From Rhabditoides inermis (Eukaryota; Nematoda; Chromadorea; Rhabditida; Rhabditidae): a DNA stretch of 64,000 nt. Made by a program: the position numbers and the translations under genes. The stretch is taken from positions 1,447,501-1,511,500 of the forward strand of contig CAWZYM010000369.1 of assembly GCA_963966185.1 (NCBI GenBank), given 5' to 3'. The notes under the pieces are model-generated. The model saw only the letters and a program-made list of their open reading frames with translations. It ran no database searches and was not told the origin of the DNA. Below are positions 20,384 through 31,149 of this stretch, piece after piece (position 1 is the first letter of the stretch; every line of letters begins with the position of its first letter).

Positions 20384-23191
20384 TTATTCAGTTAGTTCAT
20401 CAATTAGGGAAAGGAAATCTGAGTATGGTAGGGAATACATACTGAGCGGAATTTTATTTACAATTTCGAAGCAACGATGAGTGAAGAATGCTTTAGTTGT
20501 GTTATTTGTTGCTCTAGAAAGTGGATAGAGTTTGTCGGAGGCGCCTCGCGTTCGGCTGGATCGCACTTGGAATAGGGCATCGACACAAAGATCAATGTCA
20601 CCTCGCAACACCTTGTACACGAACATCACGTCTCTTCTATCTCTGCGGTGGGAAAGAGACTCTAAACCTAGACGAGCCCGCACGTGGTCACTAGACAAGT
20701 GGGAGAAGCCGCATCGATATGCTAGACGAGTTAGAAACAATGATTGGACAGATTCAAGCGTATCCTTGTCCACTTGGTAGTATGGCGAGTAAATCTCAGT
20801 GGCATATTCAAGAATAGAGCGGACATATATAGTGTAGGCTTGTGTGAGAACCTTCTCGTTCCGGGTGCGCAATGTGAAAAATAGAAAGTTGATTTTTTGG
20901 TTGGCCTTTTTGGCAATTGAATTGATATGCACCCTGAACATCAGGTCTTCACACACAGTCACTCCCAGATCGGGATAGCAAGAAGGAGAGGGGACAGGGG
21001 TACCATGCAGAATGTAGGAAAATCGCGGGTTACGTTTGCCAATGTGAAGAATAGCACACTTGGAAGCACTAACAGACAACTGCCATTTGTGAGTCCACGA
21101 CTCAACCTCCTTGAGGGCAGAAAGAAGAGGGGCATTTGTCGTATTGCAATCAAATATGGACAATATCTTCACATCATCGGCGAACATAAACAATTGGCAA
21201 TTAGGAGGCATGCAATCTGGCAAGTCATTTATGAACATAAGAAAGAGAAGAGGGCCTAGTACAGAGCCTTGCGGCACTCCTGAGAGCACGAGTTCGAATG
21301 CGCTCTCCTGGCCCTCGACCTCGACACACTGCACACGATCAGATAGCCATGCAGATAGCCAGCGATGCAGAAAGCCACTGATTCCGTAGCTGCCAACCTT
21401 GGTTAGCAGCTTGGGAATGGACACGGAATCGAAAGCTTTTGCAAAATCAATATAGGCTACATCCACACACTTGCCTTGGCTTTCAGCCGTTGTTAGCTGG
21501 GACATGAACAGCAGTAGTTGCGCAGTGGTGCTTCGTTTTTCACGAAAGCCCCACTGAGCGTCAGATAGCAGTCTGTTACGGCTAAGAAAGGAAGAAATCT
21601 TGCGTTTTACCATTCGTTCCATGCATTTTCCAAGAGAAGAAGTGAGACTGATTGGACGATAATTGCTTGGTTCACACTTTTTCCCTTTCTTGAAGATGGG
21701 CACAACACAAGCAGTTCTCCACTGACTGGGTATTTCACCTGTCAGCATAGATTGAGAGAAAATAAGCGATAGTGGGAATGCAATGGTGGTGACAACATGC
21801 TTGATGAAAAAGGATGGGACGCCTTCTGGTGTGCGGTTCACCTTGGGTTGAAGGGCGAGTAGTGTTTTCTCGACCATCCAAGGTGAAAAGATAACTGTGG
21901 GAAGTGAGGCCTGAGTGCGCGCTGCACATTCCGGATTGCATCCGTCGTCGGTGATAAACACTGACTTGAACTGATCAGAGAGCATTTCGGCCTTGGCAGA
22001 GGGAGTGTCAGCCACCTTCGAACCACACACCAAAGAAGGGACAGGCACATGCGAGCGGGAGTTCTTCTTCATGAAAGCGAAGAATGATTTTCTGTCATGC
22101 ACAAATTTTCGCTCCTGTTTAACTCGTTCACGGCGGTGGATTTTTTCAATTCTCTTCACAACGGCTTTGTAGCGAGACGAGTTTTTCTCTCCCGCCCAGA
22201 TGGATTTTTTCAGCCGGAACAAACGAGAAATCTGCCGTGAATGCGTTTTGCGAGGAGTGAAAACGGGGACACAAACATCGATGACATTTTGAAGAATAGA
22301 GACAAATTTGTCATAGATTTGTTGGGTTGTTAGCACATGCGGTTTTAGAACATTTAGCCAATCAATGGATGACAGTATTGATTGTGCTCGGTGATAGTCC
22401 CCTCGTCTGTAAGCGATCTTTCGATCCGCAGTCGAGAGCGAGGGGGGCACATCACTTTGCACAGAAAACAAAACATTGGAGTGATCGGACATTCCACACG
22501 ATACGCTCACGTCACAAACAAAATCGATGCGGCTGGAGCTTGAGAGAACGAGATCGAGGATTGATTTGTCACGTGTGGGCTCATCCACGTGTTGAGTCAT
22601 ACCAAAAGAAACCGAGAGAGATAATAAACGTTGGCATTGCGCGCACTTGGAGACGAGGTTAGACCAATCGATGTGAGGAGCATTGAAGTCACCTGATACC
22701 ACTGTTGGGTTCGGTGAAGTTGCGATCAAACCGGCGAGACGCTCCATCAGAGGGGCAAATGATCTGGAATGTTGGTTGTGGTACACAGAAACATATCTAA
22801 AGGGGCGAGGGGTGCGAATGTCAAGACAAATATATTCTAGGTCAGAATCTGGTTCACTACACTCATGCAGTGTAATAGGAATGTTGTGCTTGGCAAATAT
22901 GACAATTCCTCCTCCACGAGTGGGGGCGGAACGATCTCGCCGGAAAACTTGAAAGAGACCATGGGAAATGAAAGAATCTGTGATAGACGAATCGAACCAC
23001 GTTTCACATATAGACAGAATATCAATGTTAGAAAGTTCATAGAAATCTCTGTATACCGGAATCCGATTGCGGAGAGAGCGGGCGTTGGTCTGCGCGAACT
23101 TCAGACAGCGACGGCGGGCGACTGCTGCATCGGCTGCGGCGGCTGCTGGCTGGGCGGGCTGGTCGGCGCGCGCGGCTGTGAACGCGTCCAC
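20384..23191 (-). CDS. LINE ORF2: endonuclease-reverse transcriptase, about 930 residues
   Basis: The N-terminal apurinic-type endonuclease begins CLKFAQTNARSLRN and shows ICETWFD, RRDRSAPTRGGGIVIF, VVSGDFNAPHIDW and MSDHSNVLF, so the catalytic Asn, Glu, Asp and His blocks are present. The RT follows: WRTACVVPIFKKGKKCEPSN, YRPISLTSSLGK, WGFREKRSTTAQLL, VAYIDFAKAFDSV, LSGVPQGSVLGPLLF, MFADDVKIL (catalytic FADD), then the thumb. The frame is intact to TAA at 20384. The first codon of the long frame is GTG (23191), and the first ATG lies well inside the endonuclease. The frame overlaps the end of ORF1, so translation must be coupled or shifted. It appears intact enough to be active. Confidence 0.93.
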   Translation of the reverse strand: MDAFTAARADQPAQPAAAAADAAVARRRCLKFAQTNARSLRNRIPVYRDFYELSNIDILSICETWFDSSITDSFISHGLFQVFRRDRSAPTRGGGIVIFAKHNIPITLHECSEPDSDLEYICLDIRTPRPFRYVSVYHNQHSRSFAPLMERLAGLIATSPNPTVVSGDFNAPHIDWSNLVSKCAQCQRLLSLSVSFGMTQHVDEPTRDKSILDLVLSSSSRIDFVCDVSVSCGMSDHSNVLFSVQSDVPPSLSTADRKIAYRRGDYHRAQSILSSIDWLNVLKPHVLTTQQIYDKFVSILQNVIDVCVPVFTPRKTHSRQISRLFRLKKSIWAGEKNSSRYKAVVKRIEKIHRRERVKQERKFVHDRKSFFAFMKKNSRSHVPVPSLVCGSKVADTPSAKAEMLSDQFKSVFITDDGCNPECAARTQASLPTVIFSPWMVEKTLLALQPKVNRTPEGVPSFFIKHVVTTIAFPLSLIFSQSMLTGEIPSQWRTACVVPIFKKGKKCEPSNYRPISLTSSLGKCMERMVKRKISSFLSRNRLLSDAQWGFREKRSTTAQLLLFMSQLTTAESQGKCVDVAYIDFAKAFDSVSIPKLLTKVGSYGISGFLHRWLSAWLSDRVQCVEVEGQESAFELVLSGVPQGSVLGPLLFLMFINDLPDCMPPNCQLFMFADDVKILSIFDCNTTNAPLLSALKEVESWTHKWQLSVSASKCAILHIGKRNPRFSYILHGTPVPSPSCYPDLGVTVCEDLMFRVHINSIAKKANQKINFLFFTLRTRNEKVLTQAYTIYVRSILEYATEIYSPYYQVDKDTLESVQSLFLTRLAYRCGFSHLSSDHVRARLGLESLSHRRDRRDVMFVYKVLRGDIDLCVDALFQVRSSRTRGASDKLYPLSRATNNTTKAFFTHRCFEIVNKIPLSMYSLPYSDFLSLIDELTE

Positions 23192-23964
23192 GGCTGCGGC
23201 GTCTCCAGGCGCACCACCTTGAAGTTGCGCACGGTGTAGATGCGGGCTCCGGCCTTGTCGTTCTCCGAGATGGCTTGTTTCCAGGCTTGGCGGTAGACGA
23301 TGCTCTCCGCGGCAGACATGTCGAGGCGGGCAGAGGTCGGCATGTTCTCCTGGCGGCTCCTCTCGTTGAAGTTCTTGAGAAACGCGAACGTCTGAGCCTC
23401 CGAGGAGAACTTGACGATCAGCGGGCGAGGTGAACGCCCATCGGGTCGAGGAAGTCCGAGGCGAAAAACCTCGACGGCGGGGGCAAGCTGCAGTTCCTCG
23501 AGGGTGGAGGCGAAGTACTCGGAGTCATCGGGGTTCTCCGGCAGGTTTTTGATGAAAACGCGCTTGCGGCGCTCGGCGTCCTCAGCCTGGTCCTTGACAC
23601 CCTGCTGCACCTGCAGCACGAGGCGGGCGTTGTCGGCGGCAGAAGGCATTCCACGGGCGGCCACACTAGAGTACAGCGGCTTGTCGGTGGAGAGAATCTT
23701 GTCCAGCTTGAGAGAGATGTCGGCTAGCTTCTGTTCAAGCACAGAATACTGCTTCTGGAGCTGCTCAATCTGGATGGAGAGAGGCACAAACATCTTGTCG
23801 AAGCTCTCCTTGAGGGCTTTGTCGATCAGCTCCACTATACGGTCATCGGTCAACTTGGGAGAAGATGAGAACAGTCCTCCCTTCTTCCTCTTGACTCCTT
23901 GTTGGGGGGCAAGCGGGGTAGCAGAGGGGGTAGCAGAGGATTGCGGCGTCTCGGATGTTGTCAT
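23101..23964 (-). CDS. LINE ORF1: RNA-binding chaperone-like protein, about 287 residues
   Basis: I chose the ATG at 23964 (MTTSETPQSS). The plan is a disordered Ser/Thr/Pro N-terminus, a coiled coil (about residues 60-95: IEQLQKQYSVLEQKLADISL), then an RRM-like fold with RKRVFIKNLPENPDDSEY (RNP-like) and RPLIVKFSSEAQTFAFLKNF, and a Pro/Gln-rich C-terminus ending in PAVAV. This is the coiled coil plus RRM plan of many LINE ORF1 proteins, which bind the element RNA. It overlaps ORF2 by about 90 bp, with ORF2 in the -1 frame. Confidence 0.85.
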   Translation of the reverse strand: MTTSETPQSSATPSATPLAPQQGVKRKKGGLFSSSPKLTDDRIVELIDKALKESFDKMFVPLSIQIEQLQKQYSVLEQKLADISLKLDKILSTDKPLYSSVAARGMPSAADNARLVLQVQQGVKDQAEDAERRKRVFIKNLPENPDDSEYFASTLEELQLAPAVEVFRLGLPRPDGRSPRPLIVKFSSEAQTFAFLKNFNERSRQENMPTSARLDMSAAESIVYRQAWKQAISENDKAGARIYTVRNFKVVRLETPQPWTRSQPRAPTSPPSQQPPQPMQQSPAVAV

Positions 23965-26387
23965 TTCCCAGCGACCGCTCACTGGCGAGAAACAGTGGGG
24001 AGTGAGAAACAGTGGGGAATGAGAAACAGTGGGGAATGAAACTTAGTCAATGATATTTTGGTTGTTCAGTAATCCCACTTTAGCAAATGATTGCATTTTT
24101 CCAAGTTCTTTCATCATGTTTTTGTACGCATCTTTCGATTCGCTATCGGGAATCAAACTCCAAACTATATCTGCAGAATCTGCTTTCAATAGCTTATGTG
24201 TATGATTACCAGTCAGAACTTGATACCAAGCCCTAGGATCTGCACCACATTGAATCATCAAATACTCCACTTCTTTATACATCCGACCATTTCCGGCATC
24301 AATACTATTCATAGAACCTATTTCATATTCTAATTGAGAAATTTTTTTCTGAAACTCAGTCAGTCTCTCCTCCACATCAATTTCTCGTTCTTGCATCTGT
24401 GCGATTTTAGAGTCTACCGTGGTTCGTGAACAAGCCATATAAACGTAATCAGCAATACCAGCACATTCTTTGTCTGCCTTTGTAACAAACAATTCACAAA
24501 CATCGTGTGAATATTCCGTACATATATCGCATTGTATCACCGACCACTTATCGTTTTGAACATTGCCTACGGGAACAAAATTTTTCATTCGTTTATCGCG
24601 AACTATGCAATTCTCTGAATAACACGCACGTTCTGCTCCCGGATCTATTAGACCATCACAGTTTGCTATCAGCATATTCAACATCAGTTGCGTAGCATCC
24701 AACTCTTGTTTACACAACTTCATTGCTTTCTGTTGCAATATCAATTCATGCTTTAGTTTTTTCAACTCTTTTTTTTCTGTCCGCTTTCATTTGAAGTTCA
24801 TCATCACTCACTTGAATTCCCGCTTCTGCCAAATCAAATTTGATTGCCGCACTAAACAGTGCATCTAGAATAATGTTGCACAATCCCATCAGAATATGAA
24901 GAGAACTAGGTATGATGTTTTCAGGGGGAATATCGAATAACGGCGGAAAAACCATATTATTCGCTTTGAGGCGACCATCGGATTGCATGTCAGCGAGTGT
25001 TCGGTTTACCCTTTCTTTCCCGTTGGGCAACAACAGGCCAGAAACTGTCTTCATTTTGTCTACACAGAACAAACACGGCTTAGCACACGTAGGTCATTGA
25101 TGACCATAAACTGCGCACAAGAACATCATATCCCCTGTTATAAACGTTCTCATCAATTATATCTATATCGCTTAATTCATTAACGAGTGTTGCAATATGT
25201 GCGTACGCCTCACGTAAGGTTGCAGCGGTCTCTTCTCCTTCAAACCATGCAATTGGCAATAAATTGCGAACAGAATTAACATCTTCCTTTTTGTTACCTA
25301 TCATCAAAGCAAGTTTGCATTTCGATTTTACTCCCCCTTTATCACCCACTAGGCAAACTTGTAACTCATTGTTAAAGTCTTTCAAATTCAGTTGATCGCT
25401 ATCGTACAGGCGCTGTACACGATCTATTAGTGGCCTCTTAATGTTTCTCAATGCCAGTACATTTCGCATTTGACCACCTACGTTTATTTGACTAACATCA
25501 ACATTCGAATCTTCTGAATTATATTCCTTAGCAAATTTCTTCACGGCATTCGTCCCGTGCAAAACATTAGCATTATTTTTCACTAAGATAGTTTTCATCA
25601 CTTCAAATTGTTTCCATGACATGTTGGTCATCTTCTTTAAAACATATGTATCCCGAACACTCAATTTAGAAAATTGCTCGACAAGAGAATTATCAAACTT
25701 GTATGACAAATACTCATCTATCAGTAATCGCTTTTCATTTTTCTCATCGAACAGCTCAGGATCAGCTTTTCCGGTCAAATTGTTTAATAATTCATCCATC
25801 TGTTGCATTCTAACTTTCTTTGACTTACTACATTTGAGTTCAGAAAACAACTTACTCAGCGGTTCCACTTTCTTCTCTTTCACGAGATCATCATATCTTT
25901 TTTGCAAATCAATCAATTGCTGATCACAATCAGTAAACCTCATACCAAGCTTATAAAATTCCCGTCTACCCCTCTCCACTTCCAAAGTTAGTTGATCTAT
26001 TCTCTGTCTCAACAAAGCACACATGTTTTCAGAATCGCAAACGTCGTTACTCAACAACTCTAACTCATCATTATGATGTTTTTCGCGGTCAGAGATAATA
26101 GATTTATATCTCTCACTGTGCTCGCGCATTAACTGGTACGCGCCTCTCCTCTCCCTATCCAATTCTTCAAGAATCCTCATGTTCTCCATGTCCTTCTCTC
26201 GGATTCTTGCCATATGCTCGATCATCACACCATTTCCACCCCGTGCTTGTGGGCGAACGCGGGCGCAATCGTCCGAAATTGACTAGGAAAACGATTCCTT
26301 CCTTTCAGACTTCCTTTTACGTTTCAATTTTTCGCTGCCACTCAGATTGAGTCTTCTCTTAGCAGAACTGAAAACGGAACAAAATGT

Positions 26388-27536
26388 TCAGTAGGGGTAT
26401 CCAAGCGAAATACTGTATCGGCACGGCCACCCTTTTTTCCTATCGCTGCGAACAATTGCAACTTCTCGCACAAGTGGGTCGCGCTTCACACGGTGCACAT
26501 TGTAACCCCCGCGCGGAACAAAGTGTTTTTCAATAGAAACTTGTTTCAATATCTCGGCGATATCGTCAGGGTTCGACGCGGCGGGTACCGCAGCCATTCC
26601 CAGTCGCTTATTGTTGCGATTCTCGGCGCGCTTCGCAGCCTCAACATGGGGAACAATTCGATCATGGGCGCGATGCGCAGCCTTGTCGCGCCTACGGCAG
26701 CGGTTATGGGCGCGATTCGCAGCCTCGTCAAACTCGACATTGCGAGCATGATACGCAGCCTCACATTCCATATTAGGGGCAGACTCATAACCACATTTCA
26801 TATCACAATCACTATCCCCCTCAACACAGTTATCACTCAAGTAAGAAAAATCAAGAGCGAAAACACTCACCTTCGCCTTTCCCTTGACGATTCCACCGCG
26901 TCCATCCGCCGTCTGCCACTCGTCCGCCTTGTCCTCGCTCTCCCCACTCGCCTCGCGCTTCTTCTCCTCCTTCCCTGAACTCACATAATCAATAATTTCA
27001 ATCATATATGAATGACACATTAATTTGAATACTTTAAATCGAATCACCAACCTCTCCTAATCGTCCAGACGTTGAACAAAAGAGCGAGAGCCGGAACCCA
27101 CTTGTCTAAAACGAAAAATTATAAAGATGATAGATACGAGACAACGACACTCACTCTTGACGACCGGCAACTCCTTCTTGTGCTTCTTTTTCTCTTCCTC
27201 GCTCACCGCCCTCTCGCCCGCTCGCTTGACACCTGCAATAAAAAAGTGAAATAGTAAGCGATTATTAAAATGTATCCCACCTTCGGGCGACACTCCTGCT
27301 CCTCTCGCTCCTCCATGCGCTCTTCCTCCTCCGTGACCACCGGTCAACTGTCCTTCACGTCCTCTGTACGCCGGCACACGACCTATTAAATACATACATA
27401 CGTAAACTCGTGATTAAAGAAAAAGCTAACCTCCACGAACGCCGTCAGCCACCGGAGCACCCTCCCGGCGAGCCGCCCTCGCAGCCGCAGAGGCTTTTGT
27501 GGCTTTTTCATCAGCAGCAGCCTTTTTTGCTTTCAT
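26388..27536 (-). CDS. Basic, Ala/Arg-rich hypothetical protein, about 307 residues
   Basis: ATG at 27536. Exons 27431-27536, 27281-27382, 27155-27232, 27052-27105 and 26388-26974 join in consistent phase 1 with short introns. The N-terminus is Lys/Ala-rich (MKAKKAAADEKATK), followed by a Gly/Arg stretch, KHKKELPVV, and a hydrophobic NKWVPALALLFNVW. In the last exon degenerate 12-15-residue repeats of the form (E/D)AAxRAHNR recur four times (about 26580-26800). A good donor (AAG GTGAGTG at 26872) inside the last exon could be used instead of read-through. The gene lies head-on next to the DDE transposase gene and upstream of the coiled-coil gene on the same strand. I recognise no domain. Confidence 0.6.
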
Positions 27537-27636
27537 TTAATAGCTGAAAACATACGGTGACAAAATGATCAATCCATTTACTGCGCGCAAAATATAAACA
27601 CGAACACAAGTTAAAACATAATGTTTTGTGCGAGCG

Positions 27637-27703
27637 AACGAGGAAGCGCAAGAATATGCGAGTATATTAGGGTGAAAGAGGAGGGTCAATAACATAGAAG
27701 TAA
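27637..27703. repeat. Direct repeat A, left of the DDE transposase gene
   Basis: GCGCAAGAATATGCGAGTAT and the following TTAGGGTGAAAGAGGAGG are repeated, same orientation, at 31424-31490. The two copies flank the transposase gene. Confidence 0.75.
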
Positions 27704-28071
27704 ACTGGTCTCCACCCCGCCAAAACAAATTTGTATGCTCCGCAGGCGAACCATTCCATATCCACTGTAAGAAACGAATGCACGGAGAACCGCGCAAACC
27801 GTTCGGGCGCCATGCTCGCTGTGACGCGCGCGTGGTGTCGAAAAACAGCTGATTTGAGGGTAGCTCGAATTTGTGTTTGTTTGCCGAGTTATATTACTAT
27901 TATACATTTTGTTTTGTTTTATTTTGTTTCCCAATGTGATATATATTGGTTTTTTTTTCGATAATGTAACATACTGCTGTTTAGATTATATATTATATTC
28001 ATGAAAAGGCCGATATTTGAAATAATTTCGTCAACATCTATGTATGGATATCTGCATCCAATGATAAGTTT

Positions 28072-30726
28072 ATGGCTTTGTTTATAGTTTGTTACACTAT
28101 GGTTTCATCGAGTTTTGAAAGACATTTCAGAATGCGTTTTGACGCATGTGCGGCAAAGAAACGCGCAGACGAAGAAATTGCGGCTGCACATGCTGCGCGT
28201 GATGCCCGAGTGGCTGCCCGAACTGCAACTGCAACCGCACCATGGCCAATGGTAATGGAACACTGCCTTTATCGCCTAATTTCGTTCGTACAGCCTGTCC
28301 GACGTCGCAGTCTGCTACACAATGAACCATCACACACACTGGACCACTCCTACAGCAAGAAGCCCAAGGAGGAGACACCAGGTGAGTGAGTGATTCCAAG
28401 TAAGTTCCACTTACTCAACATTCAGTTGTTTCTCCCCTCACTCCACCGCTCACTCCGACCACTCCCCCGTCTCTCACTACATCCAACTCTAACGCTCCTC
28501 GCCGTCCTGGTCGCACGCCGGTGTACTTGCTGCCCAAGCAAATCACGCACACAGTCTTGAGCCGCGGTGAGTGATAACTGTTTTAGATTTCAATTAATTA
28601 TATGCTTCAGCATGCACGACACCTGGTCTGCGACACGGCCGCGAGCCTGTCTCTTCCGTTCTCCAAGAGTGCGAGCAGTCGACATCCTTCCTCACACGCC
28701 CGCTCACCTTCCCTCTCCCCCCAACCCGCTTCGTTGACTCGGAGAGTGTTGTAGTTGAGAAGCAGAAGAACAAGGTAACCCGTTTGTTTTCATTTTATCA
28801 AATTTTGGAACCAATGCCCGTAGTACAGTCCTACCATGGGTGCGATGATCCCGGTTTTATAACATATGTGTTCATGGTAGTATTTTGATGAAATTGTGAT
28901 CAATCAATTCCAATCGGCTGTACTATTTGAGAGGCTACCGGGATTTCATAGGCATGCTTGAAATAGCATGGGTGGTTCCATCATAACCCGCGAGTGAGTG
29001 TTCATACTTTCTCGCGTATGAAATCCTATTATGTTGTGCTGTGGGTGGTTTATGTTAGATGTCGGATATGATTGAATCGTGAAATAATCAATGATGCCAT
29101 CGATTAATCAATCAATAACCAAATACTAACCAAGTCAATCTATTCATCAATCAATTATTAGAACATCGAACGGCAAATTGAATTGAATGATTTGTATTTT
29201 TTTCATTTTGCAGGGTCGTTTCGAGGAGGCGACGCTGGAACCAGTGAAGGGGAGTCGCTACTGCCGGAAGGCCGACACTCTTATCAAGCGGCAACTGGAT
29301 TGGAATAGGAAGCAAGCGGAGAAGTGGGCCTCCGTCATTGTGGACTTCAAGGATCCTGTTGTGCTGACGGCGACCCAACTGGGAGTGAGTCGCCACTTGG
29401 TTCATCGCGTTGATCGAAGCGTGAACCTGATGGACCGGTGGATGAAGCCGATGCCTCCTTGTCTACCTAAGAAAAAGAAGCCCACGAAGAGAGAAGAGGA
29501 GAAAGCAGCGCTGGCCCGCTTGGAAGGATGGATCATGGAGGTGATCAGGCTGAAAATCCAAAATCGGTACCGGGACGAGAAGAAGGTGGTGTTGAGTGAG
29601 CTGAACGAAGAGATGAAGAAAGAGTTCCCCGAAGACTACGACATCTCTGTGGGCACTCTGCGTCGAGCGTTGCGTGCCATGGGCTTCCGATACAAGCGAC
29701 TCAACGACCACGTCGTATTGTGTGAGCGAGCCGACCTCGTCTCCTGGCGTGGTAGATACGTGATGGCAATGAGGAGGCTGAGGGAGGAGAACGCGTTCAT
29801 CGTCTGGTTGGACGAAACGTGGCTGTGGGAAGGGATGAGTCACACCATGGAGTGGCACGATGTTGTTATGTTCCGGAACCGCAAACTCGCCAAGGAGACT
29901 GGCTTCAAGTACCACCCGAAGGCGTCGACGAACCGCGGCAAGAGAGCTATTGTTTTGGGAGCGGTTTGTGAGCAGGGGATTGTGCCGAACACGTTCAAGG
30001 TGATCGATGGAGGGGAGGTGGACGATGGTGACTATCATCGGGTGTGTGATAGTGACCTCTTCGAGGGATGGGTGCAGGGAGTGTTCATGGAGGCGCAGAA
30101 GCTGGCAGGTGGGAGGAAGGTTGTCCTGGTGATGGACAACGCCTCCTACCATTCGAGAGTGGCCGAGCGACTTCCGACCAGCCAGTGGAAGAAGCAGGAG
30201 CTCCTGGACTTCTGCGAGGACAAGAACATCGCCCTGCCCACCGACGTGAAGCTGGTCAAGAAGGTGATCAAGTCCAAGATTGATCTGTGGATTGCGCAGA
30301 ATGGAGGGAGGAAGTGCGCGCAGCAGTACGTGGTCGACCAGGCGATCGCGGCAATGGGAGGGGAGGTGGTCCGCCAGCCTCTGCCAATACAATCCCATCG
30401 AGATGGTTTGGTCGGCCATGAATGGAGCAGTCAGGAAGCAGGCCAACTCGAAGATGAAGCTGGCACAGATCGGCGACCTTGCTCGCAATGTTGCCGCCTC
30501 CTTCGATGCCTCGAAGATCAGCAAGTACATCGCCCATGTGGAGGACGTGGAGAACGAGACCTGGGTGGAAGACGGCATGCAGCGCATCTTCGAGATTCGC
30601 GTCGAGGACTTTATCGGCCCGACACTGAGCGACCTGGAGGATGACGACTCTGACTTTGGAGGCTGGGGCAGCGAGGAGGATCACGTCGACGACACCGACG
30701 CAGACGAGGAGGAGGAGGAGGAGTAG
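28072..30726 (+). pseudogene. DDE transposase gene (Tc1/mariner-related, long D-E spacer), frameshifted
   Basis: Exons 28072-28251, 28294-28381, 28426-28566, 28611-28774 and 29214-30726 join in phase (a second in-frame ATG is at 28099). After an Ala/Arg and Pro/Thr-rich N-terminus, exon 5 shows helix-turn-helix motifs (VVLTATQLGVSRHLVHRV; ISVGTLRRALRAMGFRYKRL). The DDE core follows: FIVWLDETWLW (first Asp, about residue 382), VVLVMDNASYHS (second Asp, about 490), then CQYNPIEMVWSAMN (Glu) about 88 residues later. Between EVVR and CQYNPIE the frame breaks (30370-30390). By family pattern a Leu-Pro-Pro-Tyr segment is expected there, consistent with a small deletion. The C-terminus is highly acidic (DDDSDFGG...EEEEEE), stop at 30724. 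AATAAA lies at about 30852. The same break is in the second 21-kb unit. Confidence 0.85.
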
Positions 30727-31009
30727 GAGTGTGGAGGATTCGTTTTGTTTGTTTAGTCTATTTTGTTCTTGTGATTGTTTCCTTTTCGCGACATTGTTTC
30801 GCAGTTGTTTCGGGACTTATCATTCCCAATATTTATTGATTGTGATTGTGAATAAACCCATATTGATTTGCAGGTGGGGTTGAGAAACATCGGGCAATTG
30901 TCGACAGAAAGGAGAGGGGATGGTGAAAAACACACAACACAATGACGTCCGACTCACGCACTAATCGATTTCAGGCATAGCTTGTGTGGACTCTCATTCA
31001 ATGCAACCA

Positions 31010-31080
31010 GTGCCCGCATGGCGCAGGCGGTAGAGCGCGCGTCTGGCAATCGAAAGCTCGCGGGTTCAATCCTCAGTGCC
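31010..31080 (+). repeat. tRNA-like sequence 1
   Basis: TGGCGCAGGCGGTAGAGCGC (A-box) and GCGGGTTCAATCC (B-box) have tRNA spacing. The anticodon and T stems pair poorly, so this is a tRNA pseudogene or SINE head. It shares the 5' flank ATTCAATGCAACCAGTGCCC with the next copy. Confidence 0.55.
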
Positions 31081-31149
31081 CAATTTTGTGTATTCGTCGA
31101 TTAGTCGATATGTTCGAAGTCATGTGCGCACTTTCATTCAATGCAACCA

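Larger units (their letters stand above)
20271..24038 (-). mobile_element. Full-length non-LTR retrotransposon (two ORFs)
   Basis: The element carries ORF1 (23101-23964) and ORF2 (20384-23191). Its 5' end has three tandem copies of an 18-19-bp unit (CATTCCCCACTGTTTCT, 23990-24036). Its 3' end has AATAAATAAATAATG (20281-20296). It interrupts the repeat-family gene. Possible diverged target duplication: ATCATTGACTAAGTTTCATT next to the 5' end and ATCATGCTAAAAATTTCATT next to the 3' end. The motif set places it in the CR1/L2/Jockey-like group, clade not resolved. Confidence 0.85.
20020..26282 (-). pseudogene. Repeat-family coiled-coil gene (probably transposon-derived), split by a LINE
   Basis: Exon 25112-26282 (after acceptor TTTTCCTAG) encodes about 390 residues: MARIREKDMENMRILEELDR, long coiled coil, then a globular part. 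A phase-1 intron leads to exon 24043-25059 with KMKTVSGLLLPNGKERVNRT and PSSLHILMGLCNIILDAL. The frame breaks in a run of eight A (24769-24776) and resumes with KKLKHELILQQKAMK. Then come a Cys/His-rich PHD-like patch (CDICTEYSHDVC), DPRAWYQVLTGNHTHKLL, and a stop where a LINE intervenes. After the LINE the C-terminus reads KMEWAVVHVPEF then FWGLMSEQAIESLHNVMN. From memory these motifs resemble a protein family repeated in nematode and other animal genomes. A transposase role is inference. The frameshift and insertion make it a pseudogene. Confidence 0.7.

Noticed and set aside
23411..24022. 203-codon plus-strand ORF opposite LINE ORF1
   Set aside because: Ser/Arg-rich low-complexity shadow of ORF1.
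26493..26978. 161-codon plus-strand ORF
   Set aside because: Reverse frame of the Ala/Arg repeat exon; the minus strand has the splice-consistent model.
29463..30587. 374-codon ORF antisense to the DDE transposase
   Set aside because: It is a shadow frame of a GC-rich coding exon and has no family features.
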